Shown here: in pieces, positions 14,650-22,332 of the stretch | Position numbering within the stretch: the first letter of the stretch is position 1 | How the letters are laid out: the number at the start of each line of letters is the position of its first letter | Virus record (IMG/VR): IMGVR_UViG_3300034104_003795 | Coordinates: 1 to 26,369 of that record | DNA length: 26,369 nucleotides | DNA from: a virus | Reading direction: 5' to 3' (one strand) | Made by a program: the position numbers and the translations under genes | The notes under the pieces: generated by a model | Told to the model about the DNA's origin: nothing | Databases searched by the model: none | Seen by the model: the letters and a program-made list of their open reading frames with translations, nothing else

Positions 14650-14913
14650 TTATTTATTTTTATATTTAATAGTATTTTCAAAAAATTCTTTATCAATTAA
14701 TTTCCATTTATTTGCAGGGCAAGCATTTTCAACTGGCGAATATATCTTACCGCTCAACGGACACCCACACAATCCGCATCTTGCAAAAGCAATTACTTGC
14801 TTATGTTCACATGAATTACAAATATCCATTCTTAAAGATGCTAACTGTTTTTGTGCTTCATTTGGATTGAATGAAGTTTTCCATGCTTTAAAAATTTCTT
14901 CAACTTTATTCAT
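14650..14913 (-). CDS. Small multi-cysteine zinc-binding protein
   Basis: 87 residues. Cys32-x-x-Cys35, Cys46-x-x-Cys49, Cys51 and Cys65 form a zinc ribbon of a type common in phages: LASLRMDICNSCE, RCGLCGCPLSGK and ACPANKW. The function is unknown, perhaps nucleic-acid or protein binding. It overlaps the gene upstream by 8 bp and ends one base before the deformylase-like gene. Confidence 0.75.
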   Translation of the reverse strand: MNKVEEIFKAWKTSFNPNEAQKQLASLRMDICNSCEHKQVIAFARCGLCGCPLSGKIYSPVENACPANKWKLIDKEFFENTIKYKNK

Positions 14914-15097
14914 TGTTGTTTGGATTTTTTATAATGTTATTATATTCTTTAATTTTTTCTTCTACATAATCTATTGAACCTTCGTGTTGAGATTCAAATC
15001 CCATATAACCCATATAGAATTTTATATTCTCCGGATATTCTTCTAATTCTTTTTTTATATCTTCTACACTTCGTAGATGTTTTGTTATCTTTGTCAT
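14906..15097 (-). CDS. Unknown small protein
   Basis: 63 residues, acidic and soluble, with a helix (HLRSVEDIKKELEEYPEN), a Gly/Tyr turn (FYMGYMGFESQHEG) and a second helix (DYVEEKIKEYNNIIK). It overlaps both neighbours (one base with the cupin stop, 8 bp with the zinc protein), which supports it being a real gene in a coupled operon. No family recognised. Confidence 0.55.
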   Translation of the reverse strand: MTKITKHLRSVEDIKKELEEYPENIKFYMGYMGFESQHEGSIDYVEEKIKEYNNIIKNPNNNE

Positions 15098-15483
15098 TAT
15101 TCTAAATCACTTGGTTGATTTCTGTATATTCGGTAACTATCTTCGTCAAAATGTTGGGTACTCGCTTCAAATATTGTAGCACCATCAGTTAGTGCCGTAA
15201 GTTGATGTGGTAATCCTTTTTTTATTTCTATCACATCACCTTGCTGTATTTGTGTGTAACATCTCTCACCATTTTCGGTATCAATCCAATCAAATTGAAA
15301 TGCTCCTTCTTGCACATACCAAGTTTCATCTTTAATCATATGATAATGCATTGAGAATTTATTTCCTGAATTATTAAATACTAATAACTTACCACAATAA
15401 TCAGTATCATTATGTATCCATAATTCATATCCCCATTTCTTTTCAACTCTTTTAGGATGTTGTATTTTTACATCGTATATCAT
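15097..15483 (-). CDS. Cupin-domain protein
   Basis: 128 residues. A single cupin barrel: motif 1 FSMHYHMIKDETWYVQEGAF supplies His, His and Glu ligands, and motif 2 QQGDVIEIKKGLPHQL supplies the last His. It begins like phosphomannose isomerase-type cupins (RVEKKWGYELWIHN). Such proteins bind a metal and often act on sugar nucleotides or phosphates; a role in modifying surface glycans or nucleotides is possible, but the substrate cannot be read from sequence. It follows thyA by one base. Confidence 0.8.
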   Translation of the reverse strand: MIYDVKIQHPKRVEKKWGYELWIHNDTDYCGKLLVFNNSGNKFSMHYHMIKDETWYVQEGAFQFDWIDTENGERCYTQIQQGDVIEIKKGLPHQLTALTDGATIFEASTQHFDEDSYRIYRNQPSDLE

Positions 15484-15484
15484 A

Positions 15485-16408
15485 TTAATTACTTAAAGGT
15501 GCTTTAATTGTTGGGTGTGATTGATATCCTTCTAATATGAAATCATCAGGTGTATTACAACATATACCGTCTATCTTTGCATCAGTTTTTAATTGTGGTA
15601 AATCAAATGATTCTCTACTGATTTGTTCTTTTGCCTGTTGGATATGGTTTAAATACAAATGAGTATCACCTAAATTACCAATCAATTCATCAGGTACCAT
15701 ATTCACTTCATTCGCTATAATATGTAACAATAATCCATATGAAGCAATATTAAATGGTAATCCTAAAAACGTATCCACACTTCTTTGATTCCACATTAAC
15801 GAAATTGCTCTTTTAGGTATATTTAATTCATCCAATTTAGATTCATCAAAATCTTCTGCGTAGTAAATACTTTTATTTATAGAATCGGTAAAATATTTTT
15901 TTCTTTCTTCAAAGCTTAATTCTCTTGTATAAACTTGGAATCCATAATGACAAGGCGGTAATACCATTTGGTCTAACTCACCTACATTCCAAGCACTCAC
16001 CATTAATCTTCTACTATCTGGATTTTCTTTTAAGTTTGTAACCAAATCATGTATCTGGTCAATCTTACCATTACTACCATTCCACTGTCTCCATTGTTTA
16101 CCATATATAGGTCCTAATTCACCGTCAGTTCTTCCACTCTTTTCATAATCACCATCCCATATATGATTATTATGTTTATGTAAAAAAGAAATATTAGTTT
16201 GACCTGTTAGAAACCAAAGTAGTTCCGATACAACTTGCTTCCACGCTAATTTTTTTGTTGTAAGAGCCGGAAATCCATCTTTCATATTATGTCTGATAGT
16301 GTATCCGAAAATAGATTTAGTACCAGTTCCGGTTCTATCTTTTTTCTCAACACCATAGTTGATAATAGTTTCTAATAATTCTTTATATTGTTTATCTAAA
16401 TTATTCAT
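15485..16408 (-). CDS. thyA: Thymidylate synthase
   Basis: 307 residues. It converts dUMP to dTMP with methylene-tetrahydrofolate, raising dTTP for phage DNA synthesis. Signatures: DRTGTGTKSIFG near 24, catalytic Cys153 in LPPCHYGFQVY, the phosphate-binding RR at 133-134, RSVDTFLGLPFNIASYG, and GDTHLYLNH near the end. A charged insertion at about 162-200 (FEERKKYFTDSINK...) separates the catalytic Cys from RSVD; insertions at this place occur in some family members. Belongs to the UvsE-led run. Confidence 0.95.
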   Translation of the reverse strand: MNNLDKQYKELLETIINYGVEKKDRTGTGTKSIFGYTIRHNMKDGFPALTTKKLAWKQVVSELLWFLTGQTNISFLHKHNNHIWDGDYEKSGRTDGELGPIYGKQWRQWNGSNGKIDQIHDLVTNLKENPDSRRLMVSAWNVGELDQMVLPPCHYGFQVYTRELSFEERKKYFTDSINKSIYYAEDFDESKLDELNIPKRAISLMWNQRSVDTFLGLPFNIASYGLLLHIIANEVNMVPDELIGNLGDTHLYLNHIQQAKEQISRESFDLPQLKTDAKIDGICCNTPDDFILEGYQSHPTIKAPLSN

Positions 16409-16409
16409 A

Positions 16410-16655
16410 TTAAATTATTAAATCATCCAGTTTTATATTGTGTTCATCCAATATTTCATATATCTTTTCATATACCATATCTAATGCCTCATACTTATCT
16501 ATTTCTTTACCTTCCATACTCCACTCTAACCTCTTTTTAGTATTATGGGTTATATCCCACAATGCTAATGCCATATCCAATGATTTAACAGCTCTTTTAT
16601 GTGCCATAGAATCATCGGCATCATTTAAATCATATTCTAGTTTTGCCTTTGCCAT
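16410..16655 (-). CDS. Small conserved phage protein
   Basis: 81 residues, helical. The start KLEYDLNDADDSMAHKRAVK followed by SLDMALALWDI, and the end ILDEHNIKLDDLI, match a small protein widespread in phages of diverse hosts and often near nucleotide-metabolism genes; no function is known. It is translated one base before thyA and overlaps the upstream membrane gene by 26 bp. Confidence 0.75.
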   Translation of the reverse strand: MAKAKLEYDLNDADDSMAHKRAVKSLDMALALWDITHNTKKRLEWSMEGKEIDKYEALDMVYEKIYEILDEHNIKLDDLII

Positions 16656-16950
16656 TTTTTTCAGTTTTAGTTTTGAAAAAGAAAAATAATTTTGATTCTA
16701 AATTATCCATTTGAGTCATAGCTATCCATTTACCCAATACACTACCACCAATATAAAATGGTAGTACCCACATATCACCTTTTAACAAACTATCTAATGA
16801 GAAATAAACCGAAGCAAGTGATACCAAATTAATCCATACTGAATTAAGCATCAATCTTGTCAATTGATTTTCATAAGTAAATTTAATTTCCAATACCTTA
16901 AAGATATTAAACATTATTTGAAAAGTTAATATGGCTATATAATTCATCAT
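16630..16950 (-). CDS. Small multi-helix membrane protein
   Basis: 106 residues. About three hydrophobic segments: residues 3-20, 36-53 (SVWINLVSLASVYFSLDSLL) and 60-77 (VLPFYIGGSVLGKWIAM), with a Lys-rich tail. Similar proteins occur in phages of Bacteroidota; function unknown. It starts in an ATGA overlap with the UvsE stop. The 3' end overlaps the next gene by 26 bp. Confidence 0.7.
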   Translation of the reverse strand: MMNYIAILTFQIMFNIFKVLEIKFTYENQLTRLMLNSVWINLVSLASVYFSLDSLLKGDMWVLPFYIGGSVLGKWIAMTQMDNLESKLFFFFKTKTEKNGKGKTRI

Positions 16951-17822
16951 TTAATAAAAGGTAGTATTGCTAATTCTTTTGCTTTTGCCTCAACCATAAT
17001 ATCCAAATTCAATCCATATGTGTTTGGTAATTGTTTAATATAATCAGCATGTGCTTGTGGTTTGTTTCCTTCTCTTGCTTCGGAATAATGTACTTCTTGA
17101 GTAATACCATTAGGCCAAGTTGCTGATGCTAATTTAAGAGCTTCTTCTTCGGTTAATCCACCTGTACAAAATTGGTGATGGTGGTAATCAAATACAATTG
17201 GAATATTTGTATGTTTGTGAATATACATAAGGTCTAAAACTGAATACATAGACGCCTTATCATCATTCTCTACTGTCAATCGTTTGCGAACCGATGGAGA
17301 GAGTCTTTTGAAGTTTTGGATGAATCTATCCATGGCGGATTTTTTATCACCATAAACACCATTACAATGAATATTAATATTATTATAATGAGTTTTAGAT
17401 AACCCCATCATATCAAATATTTTAGCATGTAATTCTAAATCTGCAATTGCGTTTTTAACTACTTCTTCTTTTGGAGAAGTTAATACAACAAATGGACCAG
17501 GATGTGAATTAATACGCATATCCCAAAACTTAGCGAAATCACCAGCTTTCTTTAACTCACTTTTAATCTCTTTGTAATCTTTTAATTGAGTTAAATCCAA
17601 ATGGTCACCCCAAGGCACAATGGTAGATGATAAACGGAATAATTTAATTCCATTCAATCTATTCCACTCTAAAATTTTAATAATATCTTTTGCATTGAGT
17701 AATGCAAGCTCAGAAACATAATCTAAACCTTTTGTTTGGAAAGTTCTTTTAACCATAGCTCGATTAGTAGATACTTTCTTACCCATACTCATATTGATAC
17801 AAGCGTATCCTAAATTCATCAT
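16947..17822 (-). CDS. uvsE: UV damage endonuclease (UvsE/UVDE family)
   Basis: 291 residues. A TIM-barrel endonuclease that nicks 5' of UV photoproducts, starting excision repair. Motifs: GYACINMSM at the start, KLFRLSSTIVPWGDH, MRINSHPGPFVVL, INIHCNGVYGDK, RLTVENDD, IPIVFDYHHHQF and QEVHYSEAR, which hold the three-metal ligands (His, Glu, Asp). Two adjacent ATGs (17822, 17819); the second gives MNLGYA, the usual family start. First gene after a class 1 promoter and so likely early, repairing sunlit phage DNA. Confidence 0.93.
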   Translation of the reverse strand: MMNLGYACINMSMGKKVSTNRAMVKRTFQTKGLDYVSELALLNAKDIIKILEWNRLNGIKLFRLSSTIVPWGDHLDLTQLKDYKEIKSELKKAGDFAKFWDMRINSHPGPFVVLTSPKEEVVKNAIADLELHAKIFDMMGLSKTHYNNINIHCNGVYGDKKSAMDRFIQNFKRLSPSVRKRLTVENDDKASMYSVLDLMYIHKHTNIPIVFDYHHHQFCTGGLTEEEALKLASATWPNGITQEVHYSEAREGNKPQAHADYIKQLPNTYGLNLDIMVEAKAKELAILPFIK

Positions 17823-17844
17823 TTTAGTATTATTTGTTGTTATA

Positions 17845-17876
17845 CAAATATACGAAAACTTTATGAATTTACCAAA
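17845..17876 (-). promoter_or_regulatory. Class 1 (Bacteroidota-type) promoter
   Basis: TTTG (17876-17873), a 20-nt spacer, TATATTTG (17852-17845), then 22 nt to ATG 17822. It lies in the 56-bp gap after the membrane protein gene and drives the uvsE-thyA run. Confidence 0.85.
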
Positions 17877-17878
17877 TA

Positions 17879-19294
17879 TTAGTATGATTTACTTGAGAAA
17901 TCGGTTGGATATTGAGAAGGTTTGATATGTTTTATCCAATAATTAACCGCATTTTGGTCATTTATCCAATGTTTACGGTCAGCCCAATTGAAATCAGGTC
18001 TAGCATAGTATGGTAACATATTTTGTATTGCTGCCGCTCTACCAGGATGCGATGCTATAACTCTATTTATTAAACCATCACCATCGGTATCTATACCATC
18101 AGTACTACCATCACCATCCAAATCAATAGCTCTTTCTGAATAATCAGTTTTAAGATTTAATAGTATTTCATCGGTGATTTCTGGTTCTAATGCTTTCTTT
18201 TCTTCATCCGTTAATGTAGAGTATTCCTCTTCCAAATTTGTTGGAGTGGCATCAGTTTCGTTTTTTTTTATGTCCTCATTATATTGAGTAGCTACATTAA
18301 CTAATTGTTCGTTTGGTTCTGATGGATTTTCTATTTCATTAAAGAATACTTCCGAATCTTTTTCTGATAGAGTTATTGGTTCATCGTATAATCCTAACTC
18401 TTGGTCATTTTTCATCATTTCGGCTAATAAATCCTCTCGTCTTTTCTTATCACCATATACCTCATAATTCTTATAATTCTCATCCATCAATTCATCCAAC
18501 CCATCTCCTAATGTAGCATCCCAATCTGATAAATCATCTTCTTCTTTTCGTTTCATCAATAATCCATTAAATGCTATAATCAATGCAACTGCTAACGGGT
18601 CAAATACAATTACTATAATGAATATAAAGAATTTTACAACTGTATTAAGTGGTACTCCAAATGCTTCTGCTACGAAACGAAATCCACCAACTTCTCTTTC
18701 TAATTCAATGTTGTTATTTTTGATTGCGTTAATTGAATCTAATGCAACATTGTTTTGTCTTGTCAGTTCATCAATACGTTTAGATACCGATGCAATTTCT
18801 TTATCGGCAGTTTTAATCATTTGCGATACTCTTGAAGTTGATTTATCTTTATCTATTTGTTTAGATAAATTAGCTTCTTGTGAGTTACGAATATTTTGTT
18901 GGTTAGTTAATTGAGTTGTATAACGGGCTATCTCTCCATCATTTTTAGTGATTTGAGTTTGATACACTGCAATATCTCTTTCAATCTTTTGTAATCCCAA
19001 ATTTTGTTGTTGGAATGCGTTTGATAGATACCCAAAGATACCTGCTGATGTGATAAGCATCAAAGTACCAACTGATATAGTTAAATACCATTTGTTAAAT
19101 CCTTTAAGGGTATCCCATTCTTGTTTTAGGTATGTTGCGGCAACTAATTTAGCAAGTTCCAATGAACCTGCCATTACCATTACCGAAACCGATGCTCCCG
19201 CAAATAGTACACCTAATCCAGTTACAGAGAAATAAGCCGCACATCCGGCAACAAGGATTGCTGAAAGCCCAACTAATACTTTTAACCAATTCAT
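17879..19294 (-). CDS. Membrane protein with coiled coil and calcium-binding loops
   Basis: 471 residues. N-terminal hydrophobic helices (about 4-55, including VTGLGVLFAGASVSVMVMAG, and 70-90), a long coiled coil (95-195, KIERDIAVYQTQITKNDGEI onward), a further membrane helix pair (about 213-245, FFIFIIVIVFDPLAVALIIA) and a long acidic cytoplasmic-like region. Near residues 393-415 come two EF-hand-like loops (DLDGDGSTDGIDTDGDGL). The tail is aromatic (FNWADRKHWINDQNAVNYW). Similar proteins occur in many phages of varied hosts without assigned role. The coil between membrane helices suggests a scaffold or sensor of the envelope. Six bases from the small helical gene upstream. Confidence 0.75.
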   Translation of the reverse strand: MNWLKVLVGLSAILVAGCAAYFSVTGLGVLFAGASVSVMVMAGSLELAKLVAATYLKQEWDTLKGFNKWYLTISVGTLMLITSAGIFGYLSNAFQQQNLGLQKIERDIAVYQTQITKNDGEIARYTTQLTNQQNIRNSQEANLSKQIDKDKSTSRVSQMIKTADKEIASVSKRIDELTRQNNVALDSINAIKNNNIELEREVGGFRFVAEAFGVPLNTVVKFFIFIIVIVFDPLAVALIIAFNGLLMKRKEEDDLSDWDATLGDGLDELMDENYKNYEVYGDKKRREDLLAEMMKNDQELGLYDEPITLSEKDSEVFFNEIENPSEPNEQLVNVATQYNEDIKKNETDATPTNLEEEYSTLTDEEKKALEPEITDEILLNLKTDYSERAIDLDGDGSTDGIDTDGDGLINRVIASHPGRAAAIQNMLPYYARPDFNWADRKHWINDQNAVNYWIKHIKPSQYPTDFSSKSY

Positions 19295-19299
19295 TTTTA

Positions 19300-19479
19300 T
19301 TATGCTAAATCTACAATGTTTGTTGTCAATTCAACCAATCTTTCAATTTCCTTTGCAGCTCTTTTTGCTTCATCTTGATTAACCGGTCTTTCACCATTTA
19401 ACATTTCGGAAATAACTTTAGCTCTTTTAGCAATTGCTTCTAAATTCTCTTGAGCTCTCATTTTGTATTCAGGTTTCAT
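19300..19479 (-). CDS. Small helical protein
   Basis: 59 residues from ATG 19479 to TAA 19300. Entirely helical and charged: MKPEYKMRAQENLEAIAKRA, a short loop (NGERPVN), then QDEAKRAAKEIERLVEL. It fills the space between the Hsp20 terminator and the membrane protein, with a class 2 motif 19 nt upstream, which supports expression. Helical hairpin; function unknown. Confidence 0.7.
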   Translation of the reverse strand: MKPEYKMRAQENLEAIAKRAKVISEMLNGERPVNQDEAKRAAKEIERLVELTTNIVDLA

Positions 19480-19498
19480 AAAACTATTATTTGTTTTT

Positions 19499-19510
19499 AT
19501 ATAAATATAA
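19499..19510 (-). promoter_or_regulatory. Class 2 (putative late) promoter motif
   Basis: TTATATTTATAT on the minus strand, 19 nt before ATG 19479 and just after the terminator T-tract. It would drive the small helical gene and the membrane protein gene. Confidence 0.5.
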
Positions 19511-19512
19511 GT

Positions 19513-19545
19513 AAAAAGAAAAAGGGTGGATTTTGATACCCACCC
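19513..19545 (-). terminator. Rho-independent terminator of hsp20
   Basis: Minus strand GGGTGG, a 10-nt loop, CCACCC, then TTTTTCTTTTT. Located 20 bp after the Hsp20 stop. Confidence 0.85.
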
Positions 19546-19565
19546 TCTTCTGTATTTTGATAGGA

Positions 19566-20045
19566 TTACCCTATTGAAATTGTTCTTTTCTTTGGTTTTT
19601 CAGGCTCCCTCTTTGGTATTTGTAACTCCAATACACCATCTTCAAATGATGCTTTTACCTTATCTAAATCAAAGATTTTAGAATCAGCTGTAAAACTTCT
19701 CAAGAAAGATGAACGTTTAACTTCTCTACGAAGATATACTCCACCTTCTTTTTCTTGTGATTTACTTGCTTTTTCTCCTTTTAAAGTAATTACATCACCA
19801 TCTACATCAATGGTAATTTGTTCTTTGGTTAGACCAGGAACTTCCGCTACAATCTCAATACGGTCATCAAAGTTAATGATGTCACATTTTGGATAAGCGT
19901 TTTGTTGGAATGGATTGATACCGATTTCCTTTGTTAATTCAGGAAATGCATCTGAAAATACTTTATCAAATAAAGTATCTAATGGTGAGAAGAACTCGTC
20001 CCTAAAATTTGGGGTAGGGAATCCCCTTTGAATTTGGTTTTTCAT
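19566..20045 (-). CDS. Small heat-shock protein Hsp20
   Basis: 159 residues. ATP-independent chaperone that holds unfolding proteins. The alpha-crystallin domain spans about 48-145: CDIINFDDRIEIVAEVPGL, DVDGDVITLKGEKA, and the hallmark FEDGVLELQIPK. The C-terminal TISIG carries the I-x-I motif that locks oligomers. Length is typical. It stands alone between a 100-bp structured leader and its own terminator. Phage Hsp20s are common in T4-like cyanophages and may aid capsid assembly or stress survival. Confidence 0.95.
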   Translation of the reverse strand: MKNQIQRGFPTPNFRDEFFSPLDTLFDKVFSDAFPELTKEIGINPFQQNAYPKCDIINFDDRIEIVAEVPGLTKEQITIDVDGDVITLKGEKASKSQEKEGGVYLRREVKRSSFLRSFTADSKIFDLDKVKASFEDGVLELQIPKREPEKPKKRTISIG

Positions 20046-20072
20046 TTTTTTACCTTTTTTAAGCGTTAATTT

Positions 20073-20119
20073 GTATCTCCTTTTGGATGATACGCCGATA
20101 TGCTGGCCAGCTCTATCGG
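20073..20119 (-). promoter_or_regulatory. Tandem hairpins in the hsp20 leader (possible RNA thermometer)
   Basis: On the transcript, hairpin 1 (20119-20095) pairs CCGATA with TATCGG and has the self-complementary core GCTGGCCAGC. Hairpin 2 (20093-20073) pairs GTATC-A-TCC with GGA-GATAC around an AAAA loop and buries an AGGAG sequence, the only Shine-Dalgarno-like element I noticed at a leader in this window, though it is about 30 nt before the ATG. Structured leaders of small heat-shock genes often act as RNA thermometers (known); whether this one does is inference. Confidence 0.5.
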
Positions 20120-20120
20120 T

Positions 20121-20132
20121 TTATAAATATAG
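20121..20132 (-). promoter_or_regulatory. Class 2 (putative late) promoter motif
   Basis: CTATATTTATAA on the minus strand, 75 nt before the Hsp20 ATG and immediately before its leader hairpins. The longer leader sets this copy apart from the others. Confidence 0.45.
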
Positions 20133-20145
20133 CCGTAGCTAAAAA

Positions 20146-20793
20146 TTATGCATTTTGTCTTTCAATAATTGTACTCATATGGTCAGCCCAATGTAGTATA
20201 TATTGAATTTTAGAACGAAGGTATTTTGAAGTATCATATACTTTAAAGTATTTTTCATTATCTTCATCATATAGACCATCGGTTAGTTTGATACCAAAGT
20301 ATTCATTCTCATTATACTGAACTCCATAATGATTTAATGTAAAGAATGTTCTATCGGTAATTGTCATAAAAGGAATATTTTCATTTCTTTTATACAATTC
20401 ACCTCTATTATCAATGTGCCATTTTGAATCATTTGGTACATAGTGTAATTCGTCTTTAATACCTAACTTGCCCAAATCATGATGAAGTGCTGCAAATAAT
20501 AACTGCTCATCGGTGAAATCGACTGTACCACCAGCTTCTTCGTAAAGTTTTTTCATACGAAGTGCGTTTTTACAAACATTCATAATGTGGTCAATATATC
20601 CACCCTCATATGCATTGTGATAATTGAGATTACCACTCGCAGGAGATATAATCAAATTAGGACCTAATTCTTCCATTGAATACATCTTTAATAGTTTCTC
20701 CAATCTTTCAGGATTAGAACTACATGCTTTACGAACCAAGTTTAGAAACTTTTCGTAATTTTCTTCCAATTGTTTTTCTGTGTAATTTTTCAT
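20146..20793 (-). CDS. HD-domain phosphohydrolase
   Basis: 215 residues. Metal-dependent HD superfamily: the HD core is HHDLGK at 104-109, with upstream ligands in NYHNAYEGGYIDHI (59-70) and a late Asp in ILHWADHMS. Members cleave phosphate esters of nucleotides, including (p)ppGpp, cyclic dinucleotides and dNTPs; the substrate here is not readable. No partner domain. It is driven by a class 1 promoter that lies only 4 nt upstream, so its mRNA may begin at or next to the ATG. Confidence 0.85.
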   Translation of the reverse strand: MKNYTEKQLEENYEKFLNLVRKACSSNPERLEKLLKMYSMEELGPNLIISPASGNLNYHNAYEGGYIDHIMNVCKNALRMKKLYEEAGGTVDFTDEQLLFAALHHDLGKLGIKDELHYVPNDSKWHIDNRGELYKRNENIPFMTITDRTFFTLNHYGVQYNENEYFGIKLTDGLYDEDNEKYFKVYDTSKYLRSKIQYILHWADHMSTIIERQNA

Positions 20794-20797
20794 AATA

Positions 20798-20829
20798 CAA
20801 ATATACGATTTTATTCTTGAATTTCCAAA
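20798..20829 (-). promoter_or_regulatory. Class 1 (Bacteroidota-type) promoter
   Basis: TTTG (20829-20826), a 20-nt spacer, TATATTTG (20805-20798). The -33 part lies inside the 3' end of the preceding gene. Only 4 nt separate the -7 element from ATG 20793. Confidence 0.8.
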
Positions 20830-21176
20830 TTTTCTTCAATGTCCTCTCCACAAAGAGCTGAATATAGAATATCCAATTCTTCCTCACTACTACAAAACCC
20901 TAACCCGTCCATATCCATTATTTCTATAAAAAATTGACCAGGCTTTATTCCAATTTCTTTCATTAAGAGTTGTTCATCAGTTGCACTTGATATTAACATT
21001 GGTGCAAATTCATCTTCTCTATATTTTGGAATCGGTATCGTCCAATAGTAATGCCCATCCTCATCATTTCCATTCTCATTCATACCATCACCGGCTATAA
21101 TTTTTTTCCAACCCTGTCTAATAAACGTTTCTTCGGTTATAGGGGTCATTGGTAGTTTAACTTCTTTCTTTCTCAT
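20811..21176 (-). CDS. Unknown small soluble protein
   Basis: 121 residues. Start at 21176 chosen for its ATGA overlap with the upstream stop; an alternative ATG at 21149 gives MTPITEETFIRQGWKKI. The body has YYWTIPIPKYREDEFAPMLI and an acidic tail (EDIEENLEIQE). The opening resembles phage proteins that begin with an ITEETFIRQGW-type turn, but no function is known. Co-transcribed with the lipoprotein and nucleotidase. Confidence 0.6.
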   Translation of the reverse strand: MRKKEVKLPMTPITEETFIRQGWKKIIAGDGMNENGNDEDGHYYWTIPIPKYREDEFAPMLISSATDEQLLMKEIGIKPGQFFIEIMDMDGLGFCSSEEELDILYSALCGEDIEENLEIQE

Positions 21177-21727
21177 TCAATTATTATTTTAGTATAAACT
21201 ATTTTTTTACTTAATGTGTTTTCCGCTTTCAATACCATTGTATCACCAATCATTTCTTTAATAGGACCAATCATATTAGAAAATTCACCATCTTTGGATG
21301 TATATGATGCAATATTTGTTGTTGGTACTAATTCAGATTTAAGAGCTATAAATGGTGGTAATTTTACAATTGTAAATTGACCTGTAAAATAATTTATATA
21401 AGTTTCGCTTATTGTTGCAATAGTATCACCTCTTTGTATTGACCAAAATAAATTACTTTCCCATTCTATTTTATGTGGATATTGTGCAGGTTTGTTATTT
21501 ACTAAAAATCTTCCAACTACTCTATGAGTTTGTTGTGTAGAATACGGATTGTTTATAACCAAATGATAATACCCATTACTATCTTTTGGTAGAGATTTAG
21601 TACCTGCTCTATTAAGTACCGAATCAATTCTTAATTCGTAATTATAAATTGGTTCAGGATATATTTCATCTTTTTGACAAGATATTAGTAAAAATAAACA
21701 AACAATAGGGGTTAATAGTTTTTTCAT
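21173..21727 (-). CDS. Lipoprotein of unknown function
   Basis: 184 residues from ATG 21727, one base after the nucleotidase stop; a longer frame from 21856 would overlap that gene by 128 bp and hide the signal peptide. The signal MKKLLTPIVCLFLLISCQKD has a clean lipobox (LISC). The mature part is beta-rich (YYHLVINNPYSTQQTHRVVG, HKIEWESNLFWSIQRGDTIA), perhaps an immunoglobulin-like fold. Phage lipoproteins can block phage receptors against superinfection; that would fit here but is inference. Confidence 0.7.
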   Translation of the reverse strand: MKKLLTPIVCLFLLISCQKDEIYPEPIYNYELRIDSVLNRAGTKSLPKDSNGYYHLVINNPYSTQQTHRVVGRFLVNNKPAQYPHKIEWESNLFWSIQRGDTIATISETYINYFTGQFTIVKLPPFIALKSELVPTTNIASYTSKDGEFSNMIGPIKEMIGDTMVLKAENTLSKKIVYTKIIIE

Positions 21728-21728
21728 T

Positions 21729-22211
21729 TTATAACAATTTTTTAAGGATACTTTCCCAAGTAGGATATTCGTTAAATAATTTTGTTTCGTAAGACCATCC
21801 GAATTGTAATAGTTCACCTTTGAATTCACCAGCACCATTTGCGGTTCTATCGTCAATTAAGTAATCACCAATCAATAAACCTTTAAGGTGAGTGATTGCC
21901 ATTTTCTTTTTGAATAGATTTCCAAAGTGTTCTTCAATCCAAAATCTTTTATCCATAGCTGCCATAGGATTTCCCCAAGGGGCCGCAGTAGCTATATACA
22001 ATTCGTACTTACCACTTTCCGCTAATTTGTTGATAGCTTCAATAGCTCCTTCAACTGGTTTTGGGTTTCTAAAAATACCAGGTATGTGGTCATATCTGCC
22101 TTTATAGTTTTCTTTTAAAAATACATTCTTTGATATAGTTTCTTCAACGTGCCCATTGAAATCAACAAGCACCCCATCCATATCAATCCATACAATCTTC
22201 TTTTGGGACAT
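21729..22211 (-). CDS. 5'(3')-deoxyribonucleotidase-like HAD phosphatase
   Basis: 160 residues. HAD superfamily: motif 1 WIDMDGVLVDF (nucleophile Asp10, acid Asp12), a threonine-type motif 2 in ELYIATAAPW, a Lys region (KKKMAITHLKG) and motif 4 LIDDRTANGAGEF. Family NT5C removes phosphate from deoxynucleoside monophosphates; length fits the phage version. It may tune nucleotide pools beside ThyA. First gene after a class 1 promoter. Confidence 0.85.
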   Translation of the reverse strand: MSQKKIVWIDMDGVLVDFNGHVEETISKNVFLKENYKGRYDHIPGIFRNPKPVEGAIEAINKLAESGKYELYIATAAPWGNPMAAMDKRFWIEEHFGNLFKKKMAITHLKGLLIGDYLIDDRTANGAGEFKGELLQFGWSYETKLFNEYPTWESILKKLL

Positions 22212-22234
22212 AATCTCTCAATTTGTTTACATAG

Positions 22235-22266
22235 TAAAGATACGAAAAATACCTGATATTACCAAA
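22235..22266 (-). promoter_or_regulatory. Class 1 (Bacteroidota-type) promoter
   Basis: TTTG (22266-22263), a 20-nt spacer, TATCTTTA (22242-22235), 23 nt before ATG 22211. It shares TTGGTAATATCAGG with the promoter at 25619-25650. The PhoH terminator ends one base upstream. Confidence 0.75.
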
Positions 22267-22314
22267 TAAAAAAGGGGAAATAACGTGTTGAAAATCAACT
22301 AGTTACGTCCCCTT
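22267..22314 (-). terminator. Rho-independent terminator of phoH
   Basis: A long interrupted stem on the minus strand: AAGGGG with CCCCTT, GTAAC with GTTAT, and GTTGA with TCAAC, followed by TTTTTT. Stop of phoH is 19 bp upstream. A partial copy of its inner part (AACTAATTGATTTTCAAT) lies over the phoH stop codon. Confidence 0.85.
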
Positions 22315-22332
22315 TTCATAAGTCATTGAAAA

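Noticed and set aside
21727-21856. Longer start for the lipoprotein gene
   Set aside because: It would overlap the nucleotidase gene by 128 bp and place the lipobox signal inside the protein.
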